Below, one piece after another: positions 53,124 through 61,265 of a stretch of DNA of 64,000 nucleotides. Under the pieces are notes generated by a model. It had not been told where the DNA came from. It made no database searches and worked only from the letters and a program-made list of their open reading frames with translations. The DNA is taken from the NCBI RefSeq assembly GCF_004134865.1, contig NZ_SDPO01000001.1:186001-250000 (forward strand), written 5' to 3'. Numbering within the stretch: the first letter of the stretch is position 1; every line of letters begins with the position of its first letter. Position numbers and translations under genes: made by a program. This DNA is from Agromyces fucosus. GTDB taxonomy: Bacteria; Actinomycetota; Actinomycetes; Actinomycetales; Microbacteriaceae.

Positions 53124-53825
53124 TCAGCCGAGGATGTTGACGGAGCGGGCGATCACGAGCGCGAGGATGAGGAACCCGCCGAATGCCTGGAGCGCCATCA
53201 GGAGCTTGAATCGCGGCGAGAGCGGCATCGCGTCGGTCGCGCTGAACGCCATCGAGTTCGACAGGGCGGTGTAGAAGTAGTCGACGAATCGCGGCATCCA
53301 GTCGCGCACCGCAGACGAGCGCGCCGCGACCTCGGTGACGGCGTCGTCGTCCTCGTCCTGCGGGAAGCGGAAATCGGCCGGAGGCAGGTCGGCACGAGCT
53401 TCCATGGTGCGCATGACCGGGCCGCCGCGATCGAGCTCCCAGTACAGCAGCGTGAAGCCGATGACGTTCGCGACCCAGATCTGCAGCGCGGCGAGGAGCA
53501 GTCCGTGGGCGTCGTCGGCATCCCCACCGGCGAGTGCCGCGAGCAGGAGCACGAGCGTGAGTTGGTTCGCGACGACGAGACCGCCGGCGAGGGTGATGGA
53601 CACCCACTTCGTGAACGTCGACCGTCGCGTGAGCCGGTGCGGGTTGGTGACGACGAGCGGCACGAGAAGGGCGACGCCGAAGACGACGACGATGAAGCGC
53701 TGCGGGCCGAGGAACTCGTTCGGCAGCGCCGCGTAGAGGCCCAGCGCGACGACGAGGGCGACGACGGAGGGCCACCGGTGCTCCGTCGGCGTGCTCCGGC
53801 TCGGATGCTGCTGCATCGGCTCCAT
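53124..53825 (-). CDS. DUF1345-like integral membrane protein
   Basis: 233 aa. Hydrophobic segments include VVALVVALGLYAALP, FIVVVFGVALLVPLVV, ITLAGGLVVANQLTLVLLLAAL, IWVANVIGFTLLYWELDRGGP and the C-terminal LQAFGGFLILALVIARSVNIL. The motif YWELDRGGP and DWMPRFVDYFYTALSNSMAFSATDAMPL are features of the DUF1345 family. Function is unknown. ATG 53825 is 7 nt after TAGACT on the minus strand, a leaderless arrangement. Confidence 0.85.
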   Translation of the reverse strand: MEPMQQHPSRSTPTEHRWPSVVALVVALGLYAALPNEFLGPQRFIVVVFGVALLVPLVVTNPHRLTRRSTFTKWVSITLAGGLVVANQLTLVLLLAALAGGDADDAHGLLLAALQIWVANVIGFTLLYWELDRGGPVMRTMEARADLPPADFRFPQDEDDDAVTEVAARSSAVRDWMPRFVDYFYTALSNSMAFSATDAMPLSPRFKLLMALQAFGGFLILALVIARSVNILG

Positions 53826-53832
53826 GGCCGTG

Positions 53833-53838
53833 AGTCTA
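53833..53838 (-). promoter_or_regulatory. Candidate -10 box for the leaderless DUF1345-like gene
   Basis: TAGACT on the minus strand is followed by 7 nt (CACGGCC) and the ATG at 53825. Confidence 0.5.
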
Positions 53839-53879
53839 GGCAGCCCGCGGTAGCATTGGCGTGCGCCGCGCGCGGTCGC

Positions 53880-53952
53880 GGGCCTTTAGCTCAGTTGGTA
53901 GAGCGCCACGTTTACACCGTGGATGTCGTCGGTTCGAGCCCGGCAGGGCCCA
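53880..53952 (+). tRNA. tRNA-Val (anticodon TAC)
   Basis: Acceptor GGGCCTT/AGGGCCC with one G-U pair, D stem GCTC/GAGC, anticodon stem CCACG/CGTGG with loop TTTACAC, and T stem GTCGG/CCGGC. The TAC anticodon reads GTA and, with wobble, other Val codons. Discriminator A; CCA is not fully encoded (CCG follows). Confidence 0.96.
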
Positions 53953-54001
53953 CCGGAACCGAGGGTGGTCCCCGACGACACGTGGTCGGGTTCTCCGAGC
54001 C

Positions 54002-54703
54002 TCACGCCTCGGTCGTCCGATGGCTGGTCGAAGCGCCCTGCCGCGTCGATCTCAGTCGCACGCAGCAGTAGCCGTCGCGAGGCTCGAGCACGGCTGCGAC
54101 GTCGCGCTCACCGAGACCGCGGACCGCGCCGTCGAGCAGCGCCGCGTTCGCCGCGCAGATGGTCGCGGTGTGGTTGCGCGCCACACGATCGAACGGGCAG
54201 TTGGTGAGCAGCATGCCGTCGTCGCCGTCGTCGACGGGCGCATAGCCGAGCCGCTCGAGCACCGCCGGCATCGAGTCGGCGGCACCGCCGAGCGCACGCC
54301 CCAGCCTCGCCGAGACGCGCTCGAGTGTCGGGCCGATCGGCGTGCGCGCCCGATCGGATTCCTCCACCGCGCGGCTCAGCAGCTCTGCCGCGAGGTCGTA
54401 GTGACGCTCGGGCACCGACACCGAGATCTCGCCGGGCATCGCGCGGTAGAGCTTCGCGGGGCGACCGGCGCCAGGACCGGTGCGACCGTTCCGACGCTGG
54501 AACTCGGTGCGGAGGAGGCCCGCCTCCACCAGCCGGTCGAGGTGGAACGCCGCCGTTCCGCGCGCCATGCCGAGGGCGGAGGCTGCTTCGTCGCGCCCGA
54601 CGGGCTCCGGATGCCTCGCCACGAACTCGAAGAGAGCCCGTCGTTGCGGGTCGGCGATCGAGGCGACCGCCGCGAGGTCGTCCTGACGTGCGGAGTCGTC
54701 CAT
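54002..54703 (-). CDS. SufR/ArsR-like helix-turn-helix regulator with conserved cysteines
   Basis: 233 aa from ATG 54703 (ATG 54712 is in frame but is overlapped by the likely -10). The winged helix DPQRRALFEFVARHPEPVGRDEAASALGM is followed by HLDRLVEAGLLRTEF; the second half has NCPFDRVARNH, ATICAAN and GYCCVRL, a four-Cys pattern reminiscent of Fe-S or metal-sensing SufR relatives. It is divergent from a ferredoxin-reductase-like gene, and repeats in the shared region are likely its operators. TAGGAT lies 7 nt before the ATG. Confidence 0.82.
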   Translation of the reverse strand: MDDSARQDDLAAVASIADPQRRALFEFVARHPEPVGRDEAASALGMARGTAAFHLDRLVEAGLLRTEFQRRNGRTGPGAGRPAKLYRAMPGEISVSVPERHYDLAAELLSRAVEESDRARTPIGPTLERVSARLGRALGGAADSMPAVLERLGYAPVDDGDDGMLLTNCPFDRVARNHTATICAANAALLDGAVRGLGERDVAAVLEPRDGYCCVRLRSTRQGASTSHRTTEA

Positions 54704-54718
54704 GCGCGACATCCTAAC

Positions 54719-54759
54719 TCTAAAACAGGGTTTCCTGACGAAAGAAGGAATCTAAAACA
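54719..54759. repeat. Two direct repeats of TCTAAAACA between divergent regulator and oxidoreductase
   Basis: TCTAAAACA occurs at 54719-54727 and 54751-54759, 32 bp apart (about three helical turns). Copy 1 lies beside the -10 of the regulator; copy 2 lies just before the -35 of the oxidoreductase. AAACAGGGTTT (54723-54733) is also a palindrome. These are candidate operators. Confidence 0.55.
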
Positions 54760-54766
54760 AGCGTCG

Positions 54767-54795
54767 TTGACTTAAGAAATCGCGACTCGTAGGGT
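54767..54795 (+). promoter_or_regulatory. Promoter of the FAD-dependent oxidoreductase
   Basis: TTGACT (54767-54772), a 17-bp spacer and TAGGGT (54790-54795) make a near-consensus promoter 46 bp before the GTG start. A TCTAAAACA repeat ends 7 bp upstream of the -35. Confidence 0.7.
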
Positions 54796-54840
54796 CGGGA
54801 ACATGAGATGTGCTCGAATCGCATCGAGAGGCGGACCATC

Positions 54841-56070
54841 GTGACCCAGGCGCCGAGTTTCGTCATCGTCGGCGGGGGACTCGCCGGCGCCACCGCGGCG
54901 AAGACACTCCGAGAGGAGGGCTTCGACGGCGGCATCCACCTGATCGCGAGCGAGGCGCATCATCCGTACATCCGTCCGCCGTTGTCGAAGGACTTCCTCG
55001 CCGGCGCCGCCGATCGCGATTCGGTGTTCGTCGAGTCGCCGGAGTGGTACCGCCGACACCTGATCGACCTCCGACTCGGCACCACGGCCACCTCGTTCGA
55101 TCCGGTGGCCCATCGCGTGCACCTCGACTCCGGGCCGCCGCTCGAGTACGACGCGCTGCTGCTCGCGACCGGGTCGACCGCTCGGCGGCTGACGATCCCC
55201 GGCGCAGATCTGCACGGCGTGCGGACGCTCCGCACGCTCGACGACTCCGAGGCGCTGCACGACGAGCTCGCCGACGGCGGACGGCGACTCGTGCTGATCG
55301 GCTCCGGCTGGATCGGCATGGAGGTCGCCGCGACGGCGCGTACCCTCGGCAACGAGGTGACCATCCTCGAGCGCGATCCGGTGCCGCTCGCGAACGCGCT
55401 CGGCGATGAGCTCGGAGGCATGTTCGCCGAACTGCACGTCGAGCACGGCGTCGAGTTGCGAGCCTCAGTGGTCGTCTCCGAGATCACGGGCGAGCACGGC
55501 CGCGCCACGGGTGTGCGACTCGACAGCGGCGAGCGCTTCGCCGCCGACCTCGTGCTGGTCGGGGTCGGCGCGATCCCGAATCTCGACCTGGCCCGGGACG
55601 CCGGCGTCGCGATCGACTCGGGGGTGCTCACCGACGCCGCCCTCCGCACCGATCTGCCCGATGTCTACGCGGCGGGCGACATCGCCGAGGCGTATCAGCC
55701 GCTGGCCGGCATACGACTCCGGAGCGAGCACTGGGCGAACGCCCTGCACGGCGGCGCCGCTGCCGCCCGCTCGATGCTCGGAATCCCGGTCTCCTACGAC
55801 GACATCCCGTACTTCTACACCGACCAGTACGACCTGGGCATGGAGTACTCGGGCTTCGGTCCGCTCGCAGGCGGCGCCGACATCGTGTACCGCGGCGATC
55901 GGGCGGCCCGCGAGTTCATCTCATTCTGGATCGCCGACGGCCGGGTGGTCGCGGGCATGAACGTCAACGTGTGGGACGTCAACGAAGCGGTGCAGGGCGT
56001 CATCCGTCGCGGCAACCACGTCGACCCGTTGCGTCTCGCCGATGAGCGGGTTCCGTTGGAGGAGCTGTGA
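54841..56070 (+). CDS. FAD-dependent oxidoreductase, ferredoxin/rubredoxin reductase type
   Basis: 409 aa. FAD motif FVIVGGGLAGATAAKTL, the NADH-binding Rossmann motif LVLIGSGWIGMEVAATA, and the FAD-ribityl motif VYAAGDIAEAY; the C-terminal reductase domain ends DPLRLADERV. It transfers electrons from NAD(P)H to a ferredoxin or similar partner, perhaps for a cytochrome P450 or dioxygenase encoded elsewhere. GTG 54841 is the best start, because upstream codons lie in the leader. It is controlled by the divergent Cys-containing regulator in this model. Confidence 0.9.
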   Translation: MTQAPSFVIVGGGLAGATAAKTLREEGFDGGIHLIASEAHHPYIRPPLSKDFLAGAADRDSVFVESPEWYRRHLIDLRLGTTATSFDPVAHRVHLDSGPPLEYDALLLATGSTARRLTIPGADLHGVRTLRTLDDSEALHDELADGGRRLVLIGSGWIGMEVAATARTLGNEVTILERDPVPLANALGDELGGMFAELHVEHGVELRASVVVSEITGEHGRATGVRLDSGERFAADLVLVGVGAIPNLDLARDAGVAIDSGVLTDAALRTDLPDVYAAGDIAEAYQPLAGIRLRSEHWANALHGGAAAARSMLGIPVSYDDIPYFYTDQYDLGMEYSGFGPLAGGADIVYRGDRAAREFISFWIADGRVVAGMNVNVWDVNEAVQGVIRRGNHVDPLRLADERVPLEEL

Positions 56071-56162
56071 ACCCCGCGGCATCCTCGACCGCTGCACTCG
56101 AGAGCGCAGGGACCGGACGGCGATGACGGATGCCGCAGCAGACCGAGACGGTGCTCCGAAGG

Positions 56163-56168
56163 TAGGCT
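56163..56168 (+). promoter_or_regulatory. Candidate -10 box for the leaderless Nif3 gene
   Basis: TAGGCT is followed by 6 nt (GAGCGG) and the GTG at 56175. Confidence 0.45.
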
Positions 56169-56174
56169 GAGCGG

Positions 56175-56993
56175 GTGACCGCCACCCTCGCCGACCTGCT
56201 GACGACGATCGAACGTCTCTGGCCGACCGCGGGTGCGGAGTCGTGGGATTCGCCGGGGCTCGTGACCGGCGACCCGAGCGCCCCGGTGCGGCGAGTGCTC
56301 TTCACGGTCGACGCCGTGGTCGAGACCGTCGACGAGGCGATCGCCGAGCGTGCCGACCTCGTGATCGCCCACCATCCGCTGCTCCTGCGCGGCGTCACCT
56401 CGATCGCCGAAGACCGGTACAAGGGCTCGCTGCTCGCGCGACTGATCCGTGCGGAGTGCGCACTGGTCACCGCCCACACCAACGCGGATGTCGTCTCCGC
56501 GGGCACCTCCGCAGTGCTCGCCGACCGCCTCGGGCTCGTCGAGACCACGCCCATCCAGCCGTCGACCGACCCGTCGCTCGGGCTCGGCCGCGTCGGTCGC
56601 CTGCCCGAACCCACGACCGTCGGTCGTCTCGCACGCATGCTCGCCGACCTCCTTCCTCCGACGGCGACGGGCGTGCGCGTCTCAGGCGGCTTCGACGACC
56701 CCGTCGAGACGGTCGCCGTCTGCGGCGGCGCCGGCGATTCGCTGCTCGGCGACCCCGCGGTGCGCCGCGCCGACGCGTACATCACCGCCGACCTCCGCCA
56801 CCATCCCGCGTCGGAAGCACGCGAGCAGGCGAAGCTCACCGGCGGACCGGCGCTGCTCGATGTCTCCCACTGGGCGAGCGAGTGGCTCTGGCTCGACGTC
56901 GCGGCCGCGCAGTTGCGTGCAGCCCACCCCGAGCTCACCGTCACCGTCTCCGAACTGCGCACCGATCCCTGGGACTTCCAGATCGTGCAGTGA
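56175..56993 (+). CDS. Nif3-like dinuclear metal-centre protein
   Basis: 272 aa. Metal-binding pattern of the Nif3/YbgI family: VIAHHPLLLRGV, AHTNADV, and later DVSHWASEWLWLDV with HHPASEA. The family is annotated as Nif3-like or as GTP cyclohydrolase I type 2, but its reaction is unsettled. It starts 6 nt after a TAGGCT box. The coiled-coil zinc-ribbon gene follows after 58 bp, a conserved pairing. Confidence 0.9.
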   Translation: MTATLADLLTTIERLWPTAGAESWDSPGLVTGDPSAPVRRVLFTVDAVVETVDEAIAERADLVIAHHPLLLRGVTSIAEDRYKGSLLARLIRAECALVTAHTNADVVSAGTSAVLADRLGLVETTPIQPSTDPSLGLGRVGRLPEPTTVGRLARMLADLLPPTATGVRVSGGFDDPVETVAVCGGAGDSLLGDPAVRRADAYITADLRHHPASEAREQAKLTGGPALLDVSHWASEWLWLDVAAAQLRAAHPELTVTVSELRTDPWDFQIVQ

Positions 56994-57051
56994 CCAGCCG
57001 CCCCACCGACCCCCGTCCTCACCGACGACCCGATCCCTTGAGGAGCACCAC

Positions 57052-57789
57052 GTGAAGGCCAGCCCCGCCGAACAGGAACAGCTGCTGCGACTGCAATCCC
57101 TCGACACCCGCCTCGCGCAGCTCGCGCACAAGCTCGGCTCGCTGCCGCAGGCCGGCCGGCTCGCCGAGTTCGCGGCACGCGACCAGGCCGTGCGCGGCAC
57201 GCGTGCCGAGGCGCTCGGCACGCTCGAAGACGCCCGCGTCGAACTCAAGCGCCTCGAGTCCGATGTCGCCGTCGTCGAGGCCCGCATCGCGCGCGACAGC
57301 GAGCGCCTGCAGCACACCTCGTCAGTGAAGGATGTCTCGGCGCTCGAGTCCGAGCTCGCCTCGCTCCGACGGCGGCTGAACGACCTCGAAGAGCAAGAGC
57401 TCGTGGTGATGGAGCGGGTCGAGGAGGCCGATGTGGCCGTCTCGAGCATCGACCTGCAGCGCGAGGCGATCGTCACCGAGGTGGCGGCGCTCGAGGCCGA
57501 GCGCGACGAGGCTGCCGGGGATCTCGGCGTCCAGCGCGAGCAGACCGAACGCGATCGTGCCGTCGTCGCCGAGGGCGTCGCCGAGCCGCTGCTCGCCTTC
57601 TACGAGCAGCGTCGTGTGCGCGGCGGGGGAGTCGGAGCCGCGCTCCTCCGGGCCCGCACCTGCGGTGGCTGCGGGATCACGCTCACCGGTTCCGACCTCG
57701 AGTCGGTCCGTCGCTCAGCGCCCGACGAGGTGGTGCTGTGCCCCGAGTGCGATCGCATCCTCGTGCGAACCGACGAGTCGGGTCTCTGA
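57052..57789 (+). CDS. Coiled-coil protein with C4 zinc ribbon (CdsZ/DUF164 type)
   Basis: 245 aa. The N-terminal 185 residues form a long coiled coil (EQLLRLQSLDTRLAQL, LKRLESDVAVVEARI, LESELASLRRRLNDLEEQEL); the C-terminal zinc ribbon has the four Cys TCGGCGITL and VLCPECDRIL. Homologues form a family with unclear function, thought to bind nucleic acid. GTG 57052 follows GAGGAG. It is downstream of the Nif3 gene and upstream of rnpB. Confidence 0.87.
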   Translation: MKASPAEQEQLLRLQSLDTRLAQLAHKLGSLPQAGRLAEFAARDQAVRGTRAEALGTLEDARVELKRLESDVAVVEARIARDSERLQHTSSVKDVSALESELASLRRRLNDLEEQELVVMERVEEADVAVSSIDLQREAIVTEVAALEAERDEAAGDLGVQREQTERDRAVVAEGVAEPLLAFYEQRRVRGGGVGAALLRARTCGGCGITLTGSDLESVRRSAPDEVVLCPECDRILVRTDESGL

Positions 57790-57879
57790 GCCGCACCCGA
57801 CCCCGGGGATCGGGCAACGGTCGTCGGCGATCGGATGCCTCGGCGATCCGGTCCCGGCCGCCGACGATAGACTTGAACC

Positions 57880-58263
<384 letters not shown>

Positions 58264-58316
58264 ACTCTTCGCACAGCGACTGGCGGCACCATCTCCCGAG
58301 AGGGCCCTGCCGAGCG

Positions 58317-59225
58317 TCAGCTCCAGAACTCGGCGAGCGCCGCTGCGAGGGATCGACCCTGGTCGTAGCCGCCTCGCGCCGCCGGACGGCGGGTTGCCGG
58401 GTCGAGCGCGTTGGCGTTGAACACGTCGCCCGAGGCGGCATCCGGGAAGACCGTCTCGACCAGGCTGCCGCCCGCTCGGAGTTCGTCGACCTGCGTTGCG
58501 AGGTCCAAACCCCACTCGGCGGGCGTTCGCGACCTCCCGCTGAACGGTTCCAGCACGAGAACACGTTCGTACCCGGCCGCGAGGTCGGCATTCGAGCTGC
58601 GACGGTATCCGCCGTTGAGATAACGGTCGTCTCCGATGCGATACGGCGTCAGGGCCGAGGTGCTGGCGGCGACGGCGTCGACCAGGTTGATTCCGCTCTC
58701 GCGGTCGAACACGACCGGTTCGCCCGTGCGAGCGTCGAGGGCGGGGATGAGCACGCGCTGCCGCGGCCAGTCGTGGTTGGGAAGCCGGGCGGCGACGATG
58801 TCGCGCCAGCGGGACGCATCCGAGCCGTCGGAGGAATCGAGGTCGAGCGCTGCAGCGCTCATGCGTCGACGCATGTCGCTCGCATCAGCAGCAGAGTCGA
58901 TGATCCGGCTCGACCACGCCATGTAGTCCGGCCCCGAGAGCGCCGGTGCCCGCCTCTGATCGGATCCGACGGAGGCTGCCTGCGGCTGGTGCGGCTCGGC
59001 GAGGATGGGCGCGTACAGCTCGGCCGGCCGGGTGCCGCTCGTGATCTGGGCAGCCACCGTCGATCCCGCGGACGTGCCGATGATGACGTCGGCTTCGGTG
59101 AGATCGACGCCGTCGTCGAACAGGCCCGCGATGAACCCGAGTTGCCAGGCGTTGCCGGCCGCGCCGGCGCCGGCGAGCACCAGGGCTCGCGAGTGGTGGT
59201 CGTGCGTTGAAGATGTCGTGTGCAT
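58317..59225 (-). CDS. Patatin-like phospholipase family protein with an altered catalytic dyad
   Basis: 302 aa. The oxyanion-hole motif LVLAGAGAAGNAW and nucleophile elbow GTSAG (S52) are intact, but the second catalytic residue, normally Asp in DGG/DGA, is Asn204 in YLNGGYRRSSNADLA. The codon is AAC, one base from GAC. Hydrolase activity is therefore uncertain. An AAAGG SD lies upstream, and a 19-codon ORF precedes it by 46 bp on the same strand. Confidence 0.87.
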   Translation of the reverse strand: MHTTSSTHDHHSRALVLAGAGAAGNAWQLGFIAGLFDDGVDLTEADVIIGTSAGSTVAAQITSGTRPAELYAPILAEPHQPQAASVGSDQRRAPALSGPDYMAWSSRIIDSAADASDMRRRMSAAALDLDSSDGSDASRWRDIVAARLPNHDWPRQRVLIPALDARTGEPVVFDRESGINLVDAVAASTSALTPYRIGDDRYLNGGYRRSSNADLAAGYERVLVLEPFSGRSRTPAEWGLDLATQVDELRAGGSLVETVFPDAASGDVFNANALDPATRRPAARGGYDQGRSLAAALAEFWS

Positions 59226-59271
59226 GGGAGTCGCCTTTCGCGAATTGCGTGTGGGGCGCTCCCTGTTGCGA

Positions 59272-59331
59272 CTACTTCAGTCGCGCGATCGCGGACTGCG
59301 GGGGAGCACCCATTGCGGATACTGCGTTCAT
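59272..59331 (-). CDS. 19-aa upstream ORF with consensus Shine-Dalgarno
   Basis: Translation MNAVSAMGAPPQSAIARLK, stop TAG. AGGAGGTGA, the full anti-SD complement, lies 5 nt before the ATG, much stronger than most sites in the window. It lies in the minus-strand space between ppgK and the patatin gene. It may be a leader peptide coupling translation to the patatin gene or a small functional peptide. No known homologue comes to mind. Confidence 0.55.
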   Translation of the reverse strand: MNAVSAMGAPPQSAIARLK

Positions 59332-59385
59332 GGGTCTCACCTCCTGGTCGTCGATCACGATCATCGGTACGGTAGCACGCCCGCC

Positions 59386-60138
59386 CTAGTGCACCGCGAG
59401 GGACGCCGCGCCGAGGATGCCCGCGTTGTTGCGGTGCACCGCCGGCACGATCGGCGTCTTCAGGTCGAGCAGCGGCAAGAACTGGGAATGGTGCTTCGAC
59501 ACGCCCCCGCCGACCACGAAGAGATCGGGGGAGAAGATGAACTCCACGTGCGCGTAGAACCGCTGCAGCCGGCTCGCCCACTCCTGCCAGTCGAGCGAGT
59601 CCCGTTCCATCGCCGAGTAGGCCGCGTTCTTCTCGGCTTCGCGGCCGTCGAGCTCGATGTGGCCGAGTTCGGTGTTCGGTACGAGCACGCCGTCGTAGAG
59701 GAACGCCGAGCCGATGCCGGTGCCGAGCGTCGTCAGGATCACGAGGCCGTCGGCGTCGACGGCGGCACCGTAGCGGGCCTCGGCGTAGCCGGCGGCATCC
59801 GCGTCGTTGATGAAGTGGATCTCGCGGCCGAACGTCTCCTCGAAGAGCTCCTCGGCGGGCAGGCCGATCCACTCCTTCGAGATGTTCGCCGCCGAGAGGG
59901 TGCGGCCGTGCTTGACGATCGCGGGAAAGCACACGCCGAGGGGGAGTGCGTCGCCGAACTCGTCGGAGAGACCGTCGAGCAGTTCGGCGGTCGCGGCCAG
60001 GATGTCCGTCGGGCGACCACCCTCGGGCGTCGCGACCTTGCGCCGATCCGAGAGGAGCTCGCCGGTGCCGAGGTCGACGACCGCGCCCTTGATGCCCGTG
60101 CCGCCGATGTCGATCCCGATCGCGTGCTGTGTCGCCAT
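59386..60138 (-). CDS. ppgK: Polyphosphate glucokinase (ROK family)
   Basis: 250 aa. ROK-type ATP/polyphosphate-dependent glucokinase with phosphate motif IGIDIGGTGIKGAVVDL, catalytic Asp in HFINDADAAGYAEA, LTTLGTGIGSAF and GHIELDG. The polyphosphate-specific actinobacterial form has this length and the GHIEL motif. ATG 60138 is 7 nt after TAGTGT; a GTG at 60147 is in frame but overlaps the -10. It phosphorylates glucose in the cytoplasm. Confidence 0.92.
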   Translation of the reverse strand: MATQHAIGIDIGGTGIKGAVVDLGTGELLSDRRKVATPEGGRPTDILAATAELLDGLSDEFGDALPLGVCFPAIVKHGRTLSAANISKEWIGLPAEELFEETFGREIHFINDADAAGYAEARYGAAVDADGLVILTTLGTGIGSAFLYDGVLVPNTELGHIELDGREAEKNAAYSAMERDSLDWQEWASRLQRFYAHVEFIFSPDLFVVGGGVSKHHSQFLPLLDLKTPIVPAVHRNNAGILGAASLAVH

Positions 60139-60145
60139 AGCGGCC

Positions 60146-60151
60146 ACACTA
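60146..60151 (-). promoter_or_regulatory. Candidate -10 box for leaderless ppgK
   Basis: On the minus strand TAGTGT is followed by 7 nt (GGCCGCT) and the ATG at 60138. Confidence 0.45.
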
Positions 60152-60174
60152 TCGCGGGCCCGTTCGGGTGCCGT

Positions 60175-61041
60175 TCAGGGGAGCGTCAGGATCTCGGCTC
60201 CGCGTTCGGTGACGACGAGGGTGTGCTCGAACTGCGCGGTGAGCGAGCGGTCGCGCGTCACGATCGTCCAGTCGTCGGCCCAGACGTCCCACTCGATGCC
60301 GCCGCCGAGCGTCAGCATCGGCTCGATCGTGAAGACCATGCCCGGCTCCATCACGGTGTCGAACTCGGGGGCGTCGTAATGGGGGATGATCAGCCCCGAG
60401 TGGAACGCCCGTCCGACCCCGTGGCCCGTGTAGTCGCGAACGACGCCGTAGCCGAAGCGCTTCGCGTACGCCTCGATCGCGCGGCCGATCACGTTCACCT
60501 CGCGGCCGGGAGCGACGGCACGGATGCCGCGGCGCAGCGCTTCACGGGTGCGCTCGACGAGCTGGACGGTCGCTTCGTCCGCCTCGCCGACGACGAACGT
60601 GTGGTTGAGGTCGCCGTGGTAGCCGTCGAGGTACGCCGTGACGTCGATGTTCACGAGGTCGCCGTCGGCGAGCACGGTGTCGTCGGGGATGCCGTGGCAG
60701 ATCACCTCGTTGACCGAGGTGCACGACGACTTCGGGAACCCCCGATAGCCGAGGGTCGACGGGTAGGCGCCATGCGCGACCACGAAGTCGTGCGCGATTC
60801 GATCGAGCTCATCGGTCGTCACGCCGGGACGGATCGCCCCCGACGCCGCCTCGATCGCTCCGGCCGCGACACGCCCGGCCGCACGGACGAGCTCGACTTC
60901 TTCGGGCGTGTACCGGTCGCCGCCGGAGTACGGGGAGGGCGCACGCTTGCCCACGTACTCGGGTCGCGGGATCGAGGCGGGCACCGCTCGAAGCGGCGAC
61001 AGGCGTCCGGGGATCAGGTGGCCTGAGGCGTCCTTGGGCAT
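60175..61041 (-). CDS. map: Methionine aminopeptidase, type I
   Basis: 288 aa. The metal ligands are present: the two Asp in [19 protein letters not shown], His in [10 protein letters not shown], Glu in FTIEPML and Glu in VTERGAEIL. An N-terminal extension of about 45 residues ([12 protein letters not shown]) matches actinobacterial type Ic enzymes, which carry an SH3-binding-like linker. The ATG at 61041 overlaps the -10 of the divergent gene. Confidence 0.96.
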   Translation of the reverse strand: MPKDASGHLIPGRLSPLRAVPASIPRPEYVGKRAPSPYSGGDRYTPEEVELVRAAGRVAAGAIEAASGAIRPGVTTDELDRIAHDFVVAHGAYPSTLGYRGFPKSSCTSVNEVICHGIPDDTVLADGDLVNIDVTAYLDGYHGDLNHTFVVGEADEATVQLVERTREALRRGIRAVAPGREVNVIGRAIEAYAKRFGYGVVRDYTGHGVGRAFHSGLIIPHYDAPEFDTVMEPGMVFTIEPMLTLGGGIEWDVWADDWTIVTRDRSLTAQFEHTLVVTERGAEILTLP

Positions 61042-61053
61042 AGGATCAGCCTA
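61041..61053. promoter_or_regulatory. Back-to-back leaderless promoters sharing 13 bp
   Basis: Plus-strand TAGGAT (61041-61046) is 6 nt before the ATG at 61053. Minus-strand TAGGCT (61053-61048) is 6 nt before the map ATG at 61041. The first T of each box is paired with the A of the opposing ATG. Confidence 0.6.
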
Positions 61054-61238
61054 TGGCCGAGGATGTCGAGCACATGTTCTGGTACAACCTGAACACCGGT
61101 GAGGTGGAGCAGGGATTCGTGTCGCCGTCGGTCGATCGGGTCGGGCCCTTCGAGACTCGTGCCGAGGCCGAACGGGCGCTCGAGATCCTGCGCGCGAACA
61201 GCGCGAAGTGGGCCGAAGAAGAGGCCGCCGAAGACTGA
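61053..61238 (+). CDS. Conserved-type 61-aa protein of unknown function
   Basis: Small acidic soluble protein starting MAEDVEHMFWYNLNTGEVEQ, with a helical half TRAEAERALEILRANSAKWAEEEA. The W-Y-N-x-x-T-G-x-V-E-x-G pattern resembles short SPOR-like actinobacterial proteins found by methionine aminopeptidase genes. Function is not known. It is expressed from a leaderless promoter facing map. Confidence 0.8.
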   Translation: MAEDVEHMFWYNLNTGEVEQGFVSPSVDRVGPFETRAEAERALEILRANSAKWAEEEAAED

Positions 61239-61265
61239 GTCGTCGGGTCGGCCTCGCCGCCTGCC

